A stretch of 64,000 nt of DNA from CAXTKD01 sp964244885 (GTDB taxonomy: Bacteria > Pseudomonadota > Alphaproteobacteria > Sphingomonadales > Sphingomonadaceae), in the NCBI GenBank assembly GCA_964244885.1, contig CAXTKD010000015.1, forward strand, positions 1 to 64,000, given 5' to 3'. A program made the position numbers and the translations under genes. How positions within the stretch are numbered: position 1 is the first letter of the stretch; every line of letters begins with the position of its first letter. The notes under the pieces were generated by a model, which searched no databases, was not told the origin of the DNA, and saw only the letters and a program-made list of their open reading frames with translations. Shown piece after piece: positions 50,043 to 59,136 of the stretch.

Positions 50043-51790
50043 ACGAGCGCCTTGGCGTCTTCGTCGGCCTCGCCGATCGTCTCCGCCGCGTGGAGCATCA
50101 TTTCGGTGTGCGCGGCGCCCGATGGGATCATCGGGAAGCAGTTGGCGAGCTTCGCCACGCGGCAATCGACCATCACCGGGCCGGGCGCCGCCAGCATGGC
50201 GGCGATGCCGTCGTCGAGGTCCTCGGGGCGTTCGATCCGCAGCCCGGTCCAGCCATAGGCCTCGGCGAGCTTGACGAAATCCGGGAGCGCGTCGCTGTAG
50301 CTTTCCGCATAGCGGCCGCCGTGGTTCAGCTCCTGCCACTGGCGTACCATCCCCATATATTCGTTGTTGAGGATGAAGATCTTGACCGGCAGGCGGTACT
50401 GCGCCGCCGTGGACATCTCCTGGATGTTCATCAGGATCGACGCCTCGCCCGCGATGTCGATCACCAGCGCGTCGGGGTTGGCGATCTGCGCTCCGATCGC
50501 GGCGGGCAGGCCGTAGCCCATCGTGCCGAGGCCGCCGCTCGTCAGCCACTTGTTCGGGTCGTCGAAGTGGAAGTGCTGCGCCGCCCACATCTGGTGCTGG
50601 CCGACCTCGGTCGAGATGATCGGGTTCAGGTGATGCGTCGCGTCGTAGAGCCGCTTGATCGCCTGCTGCGGCAGGATCTCGGCGCCCTTCTGCTCGAAGG
50701 CCAGGCAGTTGACCGCGCGCCAGCCGGCGATGCGGCGGAACCACTCGCCGAGGTCGGCGGCCTGGTGGCCCCGCGCCTTCCACAGCGCCACCATGTCGGC
50801 GATCACCGAGCCCGCGTCGCCGACGATGCCGAGATCGACGTGCACGGTCTTGTTGATCGACGAGCGGTCGATGTCGACGTGGATCTTCCGGCTGTCGGGC
50901 GAGAAGGCGTCGAGGCGGCCGGTGACCCGGTCGTCGAAGCGCGCGCCGAGGCAGACCATCAGGTCGCAGCCGTGCATCGCCAGATTGGCCTCGTAGGTCC
51001 CGTGCATGCCGAGCATGCCGAGCCATTGCGGGCTCGACGCCGGGAAGGCGCCGAGGCCCATCAGCGTCGAGGTCACCGGCGCGCCGGTCAGCGCCGCCAG
51101 CTCGCGCAAGGCAGACGAGGCAGACGGTCCCGCGTTGATGATGCCGCCCCCGGTGTAGAGGATCGGGCGCTCGGCCGCGGCGAGCATCTCGACCGCGGTC
51201 TCGATCGCGGTGGCGTCTCCCTTCACCTGCGGCTTGTAGGTCTTGTGCTCGACCGACCCGCGCGCCCGATAGCGGGTGCGCGCGACCTGGATGTCCTTGG
51301 GGATGTCGACGACCACCGGCCCCGGCCGGCCCGAGGTGGCGATCAGGAACGCCTCGCGGATCGTGTCGGCGAGCTTGTCGGTGTCCTTCACCAGATAGTT
51401 GTGCTTGGAGCAGTGGCGGGTGATGCCGACGGTGTCGCATTCCTGGAAGGCGTCGGTGCCGATCAGGTGGGTCGGCACCTGGCCGGTGATGATGACGAGC
51501 GGAATCGAATCGAGCATCGCGTCGGCGATGCCGGTGACGGCGTTGGTCGCGCCCGGCCCCGAGGTGACGAGCACGACGCCGGGCTTGCCGGTGGAGCGGG
51601 CATAGCCCTCCGCCGCATGGACCGCCCCGCCTTCCTGCCGGACGAGGATGTGACGGATCGCCGACTGCCGGAACAGCGCGTCGTAGATCGGCAGAACCGC
51701 GCCGCCGGGATAGCCGAAGATCGTATCGACCCCGAGGTCGGTGAGGACCCGGACAAGCGCTTCGGCGCCGGTGAGATCGGTTGAGGACAT
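50039..51790 (-). CDS. ilvB: Acetolactate synthase large (catalytic) subunit
   Basis: This 583-residue ThDP-dependent enzyme condenses pyruvate for valine, leucine and isoleucine. It has the catalytic Glu in HILVRQEGGAVHAAEGYARS, GVVLVTSGPGATNAVTGIAD, a central FAD site, STEVGQHQMWAAQHF and the ThDP motif around DIAGEASILMNIQEM. It lies 59 bp after miaA. Its TGA overlaps the start of the inserted DUF559 gene. The chain is complete and of normal length. Confidence 0.96.
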   Translation of the reverse strand: MSSTDLTGAEALVRVLTDLGVDTIFGYPGGAVLPIYDALFRQSAIRHILVRQEGGAVHAAEGYARSTGKPGVVLVTSGPGATNAVTGIADAMLDSIPLVIITGQVPTHLIGTDAFQECDTVGITRHCSKHNYLVKDTDKLADTIREAFLIATSGRPGPVVVDIPKDIQVARTRYRARGSVEHKTYKPQVKGDATAIETAVEMLAAAERPILYTGGGIINAGPSASSALRELAALTGAPVTSTLMGLGAFPASSPQWLGMLGMHGTYEANLAMHGCDLMVCLGARFDDRVTGRLDAFSPDSRKIHVDIDRSSINKTVHVDLGIVGDAGSVIADMVALWKARGHQAADLGEWFRRIAGWRAVNCLAFEQKGAEILPQQAIKRLYDATHHLNPIISTEVGQHQMWAAQHFHFDDPNKWLTSGGLGTMGYGLPAAIGAQIANPDALVIDIAGEASILMNIQEMSTAAQYRLPVKIFILNNEYMGMVRQWQELNHGGRYAESYSDALPDFVKLAEAYGWTGLRIERPEDLDDGIAAMLAAPGPVMVDCRVAKLANCFPMIPSGAAHTEMMLHAAETIGEADEDAKALV

Positions 51791-51849
51791 GGTTGATCCG
51801 ATGACAATGCGTGGGGCGGGCTACAGAGATTAAGTTGCGCTGTCAACGG

Positions 51850-52770
51850 CTATTGGCGCAACTTTATTACGATTTCCTTGATGAAAGCGCCACTTTCGTT
51901 CGAGAGGACGCGTCGCCACTCCGCAGTCTGGTTGCGAAACCAGGTGCTCTGCCGCTTGGCGTAATGCCGGGTGTCGCGCCGCGCCTCGTCCGCCGCCTGC
52001 GCCAGCGTCGCCTCGCCCGCGAGGTGGCGGGCGAGCGGCGGCACCCCCAGCGCCTTCATCACCGGCCGCTCGGGCGGCAGGCCGCGCGCTAGCAGCGCCT
52101 CGACCTCGGCCAGCGCGCCCTCCGCCAGCATCGCGCCGAACCGCGCGTCGCAGCGCGCGTAGAGCGCCTCGCGCTCGATCTCGACGACGGCGGCGTGGAG
52201 CGTCACCGCGCCCGACAGCCCGCCCGCCGGCTCGGCCTGCCAAGCCGCCAGCGGCCGGCCGCTGGCACGCACCACCTCGAGCGCGCGGGCGACGCGCTGG
52301 CGGTCGGCAGAGTTGAGGCGCGCGGCGGCGTCCGGGTCGTCTCGCTTTAGCGCCTCATAGGCCTCGGCAGGCGGCATCGCCCGCACCGCTTCGCGAACCG
52401 TATCGGATACCGGCGGCACCGGCGCGATGCCGTCCAGCAAGGTGCGAAGATAGAGCCCCGACCCGCCGACGAGGATCGGCAGCCGCCCGGCGGCGTGCGC
52501 GGCGGCGACCTCGGCCACCGCCATCTCCGCCCAGGCGGCGGCCGAGCACACGGTGTCGCCATCGACGACGCCGTAGAGGCGGTGGGGCGCCCTCGCCTCC
52601 TCCGCCGCGGAGGGCCGCGCGGTCAGCACCCTGAGGTCGGCGTAGACCTGGCTCGCGTCGGCATTGATCACCACGCCGTCCGCCGCTTCCGCAAGCGCCA
52701 GCGCCAGCGCCGACTTGCCGCTGGCGGTCGGCCCTGCGATGACGGCCAAGGGTGGTTTTGGAGCGTTCAT
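51850..52770 (-). CDS. miaA: tRNA dimethylallyltransferase
   Basis: This 306-residue enzyme adds a dimethylallyl group to A37 of tRNAs that read U-starting codons. The P-loop is AVIAGPTASGKS (residues 13-20), followed by INADASQVYADLRVLTARPS, PILVGGSGLYLRTLLDGI and AREDTRHYAKRQSTWFRNQ-like RRDTRHYAKRQSTWFRN. Its ATG overlaps the divergent serB ATG on the other strand (CATG). It probably heads the transcript into ilvB. Confidence 0.94.
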   Translation of the reverse strand: MNAPKPPLAVIAGPTASGKSALALALAEAADGVVINADASQVYADLRVLTARPSAAEEARAPHRLYGVVDGDTVCSAAAWAEMAVAEVAAAHAAGRLPILVGGSGLYLRTLLDGIAPVPPVSDTVREAVRAMPPAEAYEALKRDDPDAAARLNSADRQRVARALEVVRASGRPLAAWQAEPAGGLSGAVTLHAAVVEIEREALYARCDARFGAMLAEGALAEVEALLARGLPPERPVMKALGVPPLARHLAGEATLAQAADEARRDTRHYAKRQSTWFRNQTAEWRRVLSNESGAFIKEIVIKLRQ

Positions 52771-53647
52771 GAACCTTGCGACTTTGGTGGCCGACGGCTT
52801 GTCGGCCGGGACGTGCGCGCGCGCAAGCGACGCGTTGCGCGACCTTGGCGGTGAACCTCACGGCCTGAGCTGGACCGAGCCCGGCGTGGCGGCGGACATC
52901 AGCTTTGCCGGTGCCGACCTGCACGCCGCCCGCGCCGCGCTCGAAACCGCGCTCCCCGACACCGATGTCATCGTCCAGCCCGCCGAGGGCCGCGCCAAGC
53001 GCCTGCTGATCGCCGACATGGATTCCACCATGATCACCGTCGAATGCATCGACGAGCTCGCCGACTATGCCGGCATCAAGACGCAAGTCGCGGCGGTGAC
53101 CGAGGCGGCGATGCGCGGCGAGCTCGATTTTGTCGCGGCGCTCGACGCGCGGGTCGCGCTGCTCAAGGGCCTGCCCGCCGAGACGGTCGACCGCTGCTAT
53201 CGCGAGCGGGTCCGCCTGATGCCCGGCGCCCGGGCGCTGGTGCGGACGATGCGCGCCCACGGCGCCTACACGGTGCTGGTTTCCGGCGGCTTCAGCCTGT
53301 TCGCGGATCGGGTCGCCGAGGCGATCGGCTTCGAGCGCGCGCTGGCGAACAGGCTGTTGGTCGAAGGCGATGCGCTGGCCGGGGCGGTGGCGCGGCCGGT
53401 CGTCGACGCCGGAACCAAGCTGGCGACGCTCAAAAGCGACGCGGCGGCGCGCGGCATCGCGCTCGCCGACTGCCTCGCGGTCGGCGACGGCGCCAACGAC
53501 ATCCCGATGATCGGGGCGGCGGGGCTTGGCGTCGCCTATCACGCCAAGCCCAAGACCGAGGCGGCGGCGGGCGCGGCGGTGCGATTTGGCGACCTCAGCG
53601 TGCTTCTCTACGCGCAGGGCTACGCCCGCACTCTCTGGTCGGCATAG
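52769..53647 (+). CDS. serB: Phosphoserine phosphatase
   Basis: This 292-residue HAD-family enzyme is the last step of serine synthesis. It starts MNLATLVADGLSAGTCA and has the nucleophile loop LLIADMDSTMITVECIDELA, AVTEAAMRGELDFVAALDAR, VLVSGGFSLFADRVAEAIG and the C-terminal AVGDGANDIPMIGAAGLGVA. The start codon overlaps the miaA start in opposite orientation, so its promoter must lie inside miaA. Confidence 0.95.
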   Translation: MNLATLVADGLSAGTCARASDALRDLGGEPHGLSWTEPGVAADISFAGADLHAARAALETALPDTDVIVQPAEGRAKRLLIADMDSTMITVECIDELADYAGIKTQVAAVTEAAMRGELDFVAALDARVALLKGLPAETVDRCYRERVRLMPGARALVRTMRAHGAYTVLVSGGFSLFADRVAEAIGFERALANRLLVEGDALAGAVARPVVDAGTKLATLKSDAAARGIALADCLAVGDGANDIPMIGAAGLGVAYHAKPKTEAAAGAAVRFGDLSVLLYAQGYARTLWSA

Positions 53648-53706
53648 CCGGATTTACGGTCCATTACGGAACAAAGCCCTCAGTCGGCGGTTTGGCTACG
53701 TAAGCC

Positions 53707-54147
53707 ATGGGGCATCATGGCACTTGCTTGGGGGTTGGGGTGACCAGCGATTTTGGTGAAGTCCAGCGGTCGCCGGGTAGCCTGTCCGGCAGGCGCGTGC
53801 TGATCGTCGAGGACGAGGTGATCGTCGCCTTCAACATGGAATGTGAGGTCGAGGACGCCGGCGGTGTCGTCGCGGGTCCGGCCTATAGCGTCGGCGAGGC
53901 GCGGCTGCTGGTCGACGGCGCCGACGTCGCCATACTCGACATCAACATCAACGGCGAGCAGATCTGGGCGATCGCCGACATCCTGCGCGCCCGCTCTATC
54001 CCCTTCGTCTTCGCCAGCGCCAATTGCCAGGATCCGAACGCCATCCCCGCGAAATATGCCGACGTTCCCTGCTTCGACAAACCCGTGTCCATGACCCGCC
54101 TGATCGCGACGCTCTCCGATCTCACCTCGGCCGAAATAGCCGCCTGA
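53707..54147 (+). CDS. Stand-alone response-regulator receiver protein
   Basis: This protein has up to 146 residues and a single receiver domain: RRVLIVEDEVIVAFNMECEV (acidic pair), the phosphoacceptor Asp in VDGADVAILDINING, the Thr/Ser-region FVFASANCQ and the Lys in DVPCFDKPVSMTRL. No output domain follows. Such single receivers act in phosphorelays or adaptation. The start may be ATG 53707 or GTG 53740. It ends before a convergent acid phosphatase. Confidence 0.85.
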   Translation: MGHHGTCLGVGVTSDFGEVQRSPGSLSGRRVLIVEDEVIVAFNMECEVEDAGGVVAGPAYSVGEARLLVDGADVAILDININGEQIWAIADILRARSIPFVFASANCQDPNAIPAKYADVPCFDKPVSMTRLIATLSDLTSAEIAA

Positions 54148-54171
54148 TTCCTTTCCCCTGGAGGAGAGCGC

Positions 54172-54912
54172 TCAGCAGCTCGGCGTCTTCCCCGCCGCCC
54201 GCGCCTTCGCGACTTCGGCGCGCGCCAGCGCCAGGTCGGCCAGGAACGCCGGATTCTCGATCTCCGCCGCGTATACCGCCGAGCCGACCAGTCGTCCCGC
54301 CATCACATCGCTCGGATAATGGACGCGGCAGGCGACGCGGTTGTCGCCGATCGACGCGCCGAAGGCGATCGCATCATCGCGCCGCCCCGGCGCGAGGCTC
54401 GCCAGCGCGAAGCCCCAGAGCCAGCCGGTCGCGGCATAGCCGCTGGGATAGGACGTGCTGCCCATCCCCGCCTTGGCCTTGGGGTCGCACGCTTGCGCGC
54501 CGGGCTCGTCGGTATAGGGGCGCGGCCGTTTGTAGAGCGCCTTGACCCGCCCCGCCGTCCGCTCGGCATCGGTGCCGAGCCGTTCCAGCAGGCGGAGCGT
54601 CACCGGCGTCGTCGCGGGATCGAGCGCCGCGCCGATCACGCAACTGACATGCGCGCGCATCGCGGCGGACGACGGATCGAGCTCCTCGGCCGCGCGCTTC
54701 CACGTCGCGTCGCCGATACGCGCGCGCGCCGCCCGGTGCGCGGCGCGGTCGGCGGCGAAGGCCGGCGTGCCGGGCGCCGGCGGCGGCGCGATGAACCGCG
54801 TCGCGTCGGGAAGTGCCGAAGCGTCGAGATAGCCGGGCGGCATGCCTTGCGCGACCGCCGCGGAGATCGCGACGGTCGATGCCGCGACGATCCAAATCCA
54901 GGCGTGGCTCAT
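54172..54912 (-). CDS. Class A nonspecific acid phosphatase (PAP2 family)
   Basis: This 246-residue secreted protein has a signal peptide (WIWIVAASTVAISAAVAQG) and the PAP2 triad motifs KRPRPYTDE, STSYPSGYAATGWLWGF and NRVACRVHYPSDVMAGRLVG. This is the PhoN/PhoC type, acting on phosphomonoesters in the periplasm. Two cysteines in the mature part may pair. It is a single gene, convergent with the receiver gene. Confidence 0.88.
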   Translation of the reverse strand: MSHAWIWIVAASTVAISAAVAQGMPPGYLDASALPDATRFIAPPPAPGTPAFAADRAAHRAARARIGDATWKRAAEELDPSSAAMRAHVSCVIGAALDPATTPVTLRLLERLGTDAERTAGRVKALYKRPRPYTDEPGAQACDPKAKAGMGSTSYPSGYAATGWLWGFALASLAPGRRDDAIAFGASIGDNRVACRVHYPSDVMAGRLVGSAVYAAEIENPAFLADLALARAEVAKARAAGKTPSC

Positions 54913-55032
54913 CCCAATCCCCTTGAATCAAGGCCAAAAATCGCCGCCCCTTGATGTCGCGGCGGCCACACCCGATCTTTTTAGCAAGTTCCTTCGTTGA
55001 CCGAAGGCGAATTCTCCCGGAGATTATCCCCC

Positions 55033-57381
55033 ATGCCGTCATTCGCCCGCGAACTCGAGCATACGCTCCACAACGCTCTCGCCGAGGCGAGCCGCCGCCA
55101 CCACGAATATGCCACGCTGGAGCATCTGCTCTTCGCGCTGATCGGAGACAGCCACGCCAGCGCGGTGATGAAGGCCTGCGGGGTCGACGTCGAGGAGCTG
55201 GCCGGCCAGGTCACGCTCTATCTCGATACCGAGCTCAATTCGCTGAAGGCCGACGGCAACGTCGAGCCGAGCCCGACCGCGGGCTTCCAGCGAGTCGTCC
55301 AGCGCGCGATCCTGCACGTCCAGTCGTCGGGCCGCGACGAAGTGACCGGCGCCAACGTGCTGGTCGCGCTGTTCAGCGAGCGCGAAAGCCACGCCGTCTA
55401 CTTCCTGCAGCAGCAGGACATGACCCGCCTCGACGCGGTCTCCTTCATCAGCCACGGCGTCGCCAAGAGCGGCGCATCGGAGCCGCGCCTCGCCAAGGGC
55501 GCCGACAAGTCGGAGGAGGAGCGCGAGGCGCGCCCCGAAAAGCCGCAGTCGAAGGGCAACGAGTCGGCGCTGAAGCAGTTCACCGTCGATCTCAACGAGA
55601 AGTCGAAGGCCGGCAAGGTCGATCCGCTGATCGGCCGCATGGCCGAGGTCGACCGCACGATCCAGATCCTCTGCCGCCGTTCGAAGAACAATCCGCTCTA
55701 TGTGGGCGATCCCGGCGTCGGCAAGACCGCGATCGCCGAAGGCCTCGCCCGCAAGATCGTCGAGGGCCAGGTTCCCGACGTCCTGAAGGAAGCGGTGATC
55801 TACTCGCTCGACATGGGCGCGCTGCTCGCCGGCACCCGCTATCGCGGCGACTTCGAGGAGCGGCTGAAAAACGTCGTCAACGAGCTCGAGAAGCTGCCGA
55901 ACGCCGTTCTCTTCATCGACGAGATCCACACCGTAATCGGCGCCGGCGCGACCTCCGGCGGCGCAATGGACGCGTCGAACCTGCTGAAGCCCGCGCTATC
56001 CTCGGGCGCGATCCGCTGCATCGGATCGACGACCTACAAGGAGTTCCGCAACCACTTCGAGAAGGACCGCGCGCTGCTGCGCCGCTTCCAGAAGATCGAC
56101 GTGGTGGAGCCGACCGTCGAGGACACGATCAAGATCCTCTCCGGGCTCCGCGGCTATTTCGAGGAGCATCACAAGCTCCGCTACACGCCCGACGCCATCA
56201 AGGCGGCGGTCGAGCTGTCGTCGCGCTACATCAACGACCGGAAGCTCCCCGACAAGGCGATCGACGTGATCGACGAGGCGGGCGCCTCGCAGATGCTGGT
56301 CGCGGTGTCGAAGCGGAAGAAGGTCATCACCGCCAGGGAGATCGAGGCCGTCATCGCGACGATGGCGCGCATCCCCCCGAAATCGGTGTCGAACGACGAC
56401 AAGCAGGTGCTGGCAACGCTGGAGCCCGATTTGAAGCGCGTGGTCTTCGGCCAGGATGCGGCGATCCACGTCCTGTCTTCGGCGATCAAGCTCAGCCGGG
56501 CGGGCCTGCGCGAGCCCGACAAGCCGATCGGCAACTATCTGTTCTCCGGCCCCACCGGCGTCGGCAAGACCGAGGTCGCGCGCCAGCTCGCCAACATCAT
56601 GGGCATCCCGCTCCAGCGCTTCGACATGTCCGAATATATGGAGCGCCACTCGGTCAGCCGGTTGATTGGCGCGCCCCCGGGCTATGTCGGCTTCGACCAG
56701 GGCGGCCTCCTGACCGACGCGGTCGATCAGCAGCCGCACTGCGTCCTGCTGCTCGACGAGATCGAGAAGGCGCATCCGGACCTGTTCAACATCCTTCTGC
56801 AGGTGATGGACAACGGCAAGCTCACCGACCACCACGGCAAGACCGTCGATTTCCGCAACGTCATCCTGATCATGACCACCAACGCCGGCGCGTCGGACAT
56901 GGCGCGCGAGTCGATCGGCTTCGGCCAGGCCGGGCGTGAGGATGTGCAGGAGGAGGCGGTGAAGAAGCTCTTCACCCCTGAATTCCGCAACCGCCTCGAT
57001 GCCATCGTGCCGTTCGATTACCTGCCGACCCCGGTGATCGGCATGGTCGTCGACAAGTTCATCCTGCAGCTCGAGGTGCAGCTCGCCGAGCGCGAGGTGC
57101 ATGTGGCGCTGGACGACGACGCGAAGGCCTGGCTGATCGAGCGCGGCTACGATCGTCTCTATGGCGCCCGCCCGATGGCCCGCCTCATCCAGGAGAAGAT
57201 CAAGCAGCCGCTCGCCGAGGAACTGCTGTTCGGCAAGCTCGTCCACGGCGGCGAGGTGGTGGTGCACCTTAAGGACGGCGCCCTCTCCTTCGAGATCACC
57301 GCCGCCGCGCCAAAGGTGAAGCGCGGCTTCAAGAAGAAGGAAGTGGAGGGCGCCGGCCCTCCCGCCGACGAGGCCGTTTAG
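55033..57381 (+). CDS. clpA: ATP-dependent Clp protease ATP-binding subunit ClpA
   Basis: This 782-residue Hsp100 unfoldase of ClpAP has an N domain (about 1-150), AAA1 with Walker A YVGDPGVGKTAIAEGL and VLFIDEIHTVIGAGA, and AAA2 with FSGPTGVGKTEVARQL and VLLLDEIEKAHPD. A ClpP-binding IGF occurs in ARESIGFGQAG. The start MPSFARELEHTLHNAL at 55033 is that of the family; the longer frame from 54997 is less likely. The adaptor gene clpS is separate at 42668. Confidence 0.95.
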   Translation: MPSFARELEHTLHNALAEASRRHHEYATLEHLLFALIGDSHASAVMKACGVDVEELAGQVTLYLDTELNSLKADGNVEPSPTAGFQRVVQRAILHVQSSGRDEVTGANVLVALFSERESHAVYFLQQQDMTRLDAVSFISHGVAKSGASEPRLAKGADKSEEEREARPEKPQSKGNESALKQFTVDLNEKSKAGKVDPLIGRMAEVDRTIQILCRRSKNNPLYVGDPGVGKTAIAEGLARKIVEGQVPDVLKEAVIYSLDMGALLAGTRYRGDFEERLKNVVNELEKLPNAVLFIDEIHTVIGAGATSGGAMDASNLLKPALSSGAIRCIGSTTYKEFRNHFEKDRALLRRFQKIDVVEPTVEDTIKILSGLRGYFEEHHKLRYTPDAIKAAVELSSRYINDRKLPDKAIDVIDEAGASQMLVAVSKRKKVITAREIEAVIATMARIPPKSVSNDDKQVLATLEPDLKRVVFGQDAAIHVLSSAIKLSRAGLREPDKPIGNYLFSGPTGVGKTEVARQLANIMGIPLQRFDMSEYMERHSVSRLIGAPPGYVGFDQGGLLTDAVDQQPHCVLLLDEIEKAHPDLFNILLQVMDNGKLTDHHGKTVDFRNVILIMTTNAGASDMARESIGFGQAGREDVQEEAVKKLFTPEFRNRLDAIVPFDYLPTPVIGMVVDKFILQLEVQLAEREVHVALDDDAKAWLIERGYDRLYGARPMARLIQEKIKQPLAEELLFGKLVHGGEVVVHLKDGALSFEITAAAPKVKRGFKKKEVEGAGPPADEAV

Positions 57382-57414
57382 CGTTTAGGCGCTCGGCGCG
57401 ACACCAACACGCTA

Positions 57415-57484
57415 CCGTCATCCCGGCGAAAGCCGGGACCCAGACGATCGGCCGACTGGGTCCCGACTTTCGTCGGGATGACGG
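57415..57484. repeat. Family B paired palindrome (locus B3), left of GIY-YIG gene
   Basis: CCGTCATCCCGGCGAAAGCC with GGGACCCAG and the inverted CTGGGTCCCGACTTTCGTCG with GGATGACGG surround an ACGATCGGCCGA centre. It follows clpA and may serve as its terminator. It is near-identical to B4. Confidence 0.92.
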
Positions 57485-57502
57485 TTGTTGTTAAATGCGC
57501 GA

Positions 57503-57790
57503 ATGGAAAAAGGCGGCTGGGTCTACCTCTTGGCGTCGCGCCGGAATGGAGCGCTCTATTGCGGCGTAACGAATGACCTCGCCCGCCGCGTCTGGGAACA
57601 TCGGGAAGGCGTGGCCGACAGCTTCACCCGCAAATACGGCATCAAGACCCTGGTCTGGGCCGAGCAGCACGAAGACATCCGTGAAGCGATCGTCCGCGAA
57701 AAGCGCATCAAGGAATGGCGCCGCGCCTGGAAAATGGAGCTGATCGAAAGCGTAAATCCCGATTGGCGCGACCTGTATCCAGAACTGTGA
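57503..57790 (+). CDS. GIY-YIG nuclease-domain protein between two palindromes
   Basis: This 95-residue small GIY-YIG domain has GWVYLLASRRNGALYCGVTN (VY and YCG stand for GIY and YIG), the catalytic Arg region DLARRVWEHREG, GIKTLVWAEQHEDIREAIVR and EKRIKEWRRAWKMELIESVN with the Glu of REKRIK. This type is widespread in proteobacteria and has no firm role. ATG 57503 was chosen; TTG 57485 lies at the end of the repeat. It is flanked by family B units B3 and B4. Confidence 0.88.
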   Translation: MEKGGWVYLLASRRNGALYCGVTNDLARRVWEHREGVADSFTRKYGIKTLVWAEQHEDIREAIVREKRIKEWRRAWKMELIESVNPDWRDLYPEL

Positions 57791-57810
57791 AGCCGTCCCC
57801 CAATGACCAC

Positions 57811-57879
57811 CGTCATCCCGGCGAAAGCCGGGACCCAGACGGTCGTCCCGCTGGATCCCGGCTTTCGCCGGGATGACGG
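57811..57879. repeat. Family B paired palindrome (locus B4), right of GIY-YIG gene
   Basis: CCGTCATCCCGGCGAAAGCC with GGGACCCAG and the inverted TGGATCCCGGCTTTCGCCGG with GATGACGG. It starts 21 bp after the GIY-YIG stop. Confidence 0.92.
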
Positions 57880-57949
57880 AGGGGTTTGGATGTGAAGCAA
57901 TTGCTTACGACGCTTGCGGCTTCCCAAATCCCCGGCGCATAATGCGCCG

Positions 57950-58144
57950 ATGAACCGCCGCCTCGCCGCCGCCGCCGCGCTCGCCCTCGCCGCCCTCGCC
58001 TTCGCGCGGCCGGCGACCGTCAACCTCTCCTTCGCCCACGCGGACGACCCCAGCCCGCGCCGCTTCGAGGCGAGCGCTCAGGTGCTCGGCCTCGCGGTCG
58101 GGCTGGTCCTGAGCTGGTCGCAGCACGCGCCCGTCACGCGATGA
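57950..58144 (+). CDS. Small hypothetical exported protein
   Basis: This 64-residue protein starts MNRRLAAAAALALAALAFAR, a signal-like helix, followed by ATVNLSFAHADDPSPRRFEA and a second hydrophobic stretch (VLGLAVGLVLSWSQ). Its stop overlaps the start of the hydrolase gene by ATGA, which supports a real gene. No family recognised. Confidence 0.6.
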   Translation: MNRRLAAAAALALAALAFARPATVNLSFAHADDPSPRRFEASAQVLGLAVGLVLSWSQHAPVTR

Positions 58145-59049
58145 GCGATCGCCCGCCGATCACCCAGGCGATGATCGACCTATACGACGAATTCACCCAC
58201 GTCACCTTCGACCGCCGCCGCCTAATGACCGGCCTCGCGCGCCTCGCCGGCGGCAGTGCTGCGGCCTGCTCCGTGCTGCCGCTGCTCCAGGCCTCGCCCG
58301 CCGCCGCTGCGATCAGCGCCGCCGACGATCCGCGCCTCATCACCACCAAGCTCGGCTGGCTCGGCGCCGGCGATGTGCCGATGACCGGCTACATGGCGCG
58401 CCCGAAGACGACCCGCGCCAAGCTCCCCGCGGTGATGGTGATCCACGAGAACCGCGGCCTCACCCCGCATATCGAGGATGTCGCGCGCCGCATCGCGCTC
58501 GAGGGCTTCGTCGCGCTCGCGCCCGATTTCCTGAGCCCCGCCGGCGGCACCCCGTCCGACGAGGACCAGGCGCGAACGATGATCGGCGCGCTCGATCCCG
58601 CCCAGACCGTCGCCCACGCCGTCGCGACCGTGAAGTATCTCGCCGACGATTTCGTCCCCGCCTCGGGCAAGGTCGGCGCGGTCGGCTTTTGTTGGGGCGG
58701 CGGCCTCGTCAACCGCACCGCGATCGCCGCCGGCAAGCAGCTAAAGGCCGGCGTCGCCTATTACGGCATGATCCCCGCCGACCTCACCCAGGTCGGCGCG
58801 ATCAAGGCGCGCATGCTGCTCCACTACGGCGGCCTCGACATGCGATTGAACGCCGGCATCCCCGCCTACCGCGCAGCGCTGGAAGCCGCCAAGGTCCGCC
58901 ACGAGATCTTCGTCTACGAGGGCGCCAACCACGCCTTCAACAACGACACCAGCGCCGCCCGCTACGACAAGCCCGCCGCCGACCTCGCCTGGGGCCGCAC
59001 CATCGCGCTGTTCAAGGACGCGCTGAAGCCGGGACCGCTTGGGGTTTAA
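58141..59049 (+). CDS. Dienelactone hydrolase family protein, exported
   Basis: This 302-residue alpha/beta hydrolase has a twin-arginine-like N terminus (FDRRRLMTGLARLAGG) before a hydrophobic stretch. Then come VMVIHENRGLTPHIEDVARR, ALAPDFLSPAG, the nucleophile Cys in VGAVGFCWGGGLVNR, and the final YEGANHAFNNDTS with the His. This is the pattern of DLH-type hydrolases with a Cys nucleophile. The substrate is unknown. It is coupled to the small exported protein. Confidence 0.88.
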   Translation: MSDRPPITQAMIDLYDEFTHVTFDRRRLMTGLARLAGGSAAACSVLPLLQASPAAAAISAADDPRLITTKLGWLGAGDVPMTGYMARPKTTRAKLPAVMVIHENRGLTPHIEDVARRIALEGFVALAPDFLSPAGGTPSDEDQARTMIGALDPAQTVAHAVATVKYLADDFVPASGKVGAVGFCWGGGLVNRTAIAAGKQLKAGVAYYGMIPADLTQVGAIKARMLLHYGGLDMRLNAGIPAYRAALEAAKVRHEIFVYEGANHAFNNDTSAARYDKPAADLAWGRTIALFKDALKPGPLGV

Positions 59050-59136
59050 ATCGGTCCTCATCGCCCGCGTCCGCTGTCACCCCAGTTCCGGCCTATATGT
59101 CCGCGATCGCGCTGCGTAAGCGGACGCTCCGAGATG

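Noticed and set aside
49581..51440. 619-codon minus-strand frame that ends in the DUF559 protein
   Set aside because: The N-terminal 460 codons are an out-of-frame shadow of ilvB. The real gene starts at the ATG overlapping the ilvB stop.
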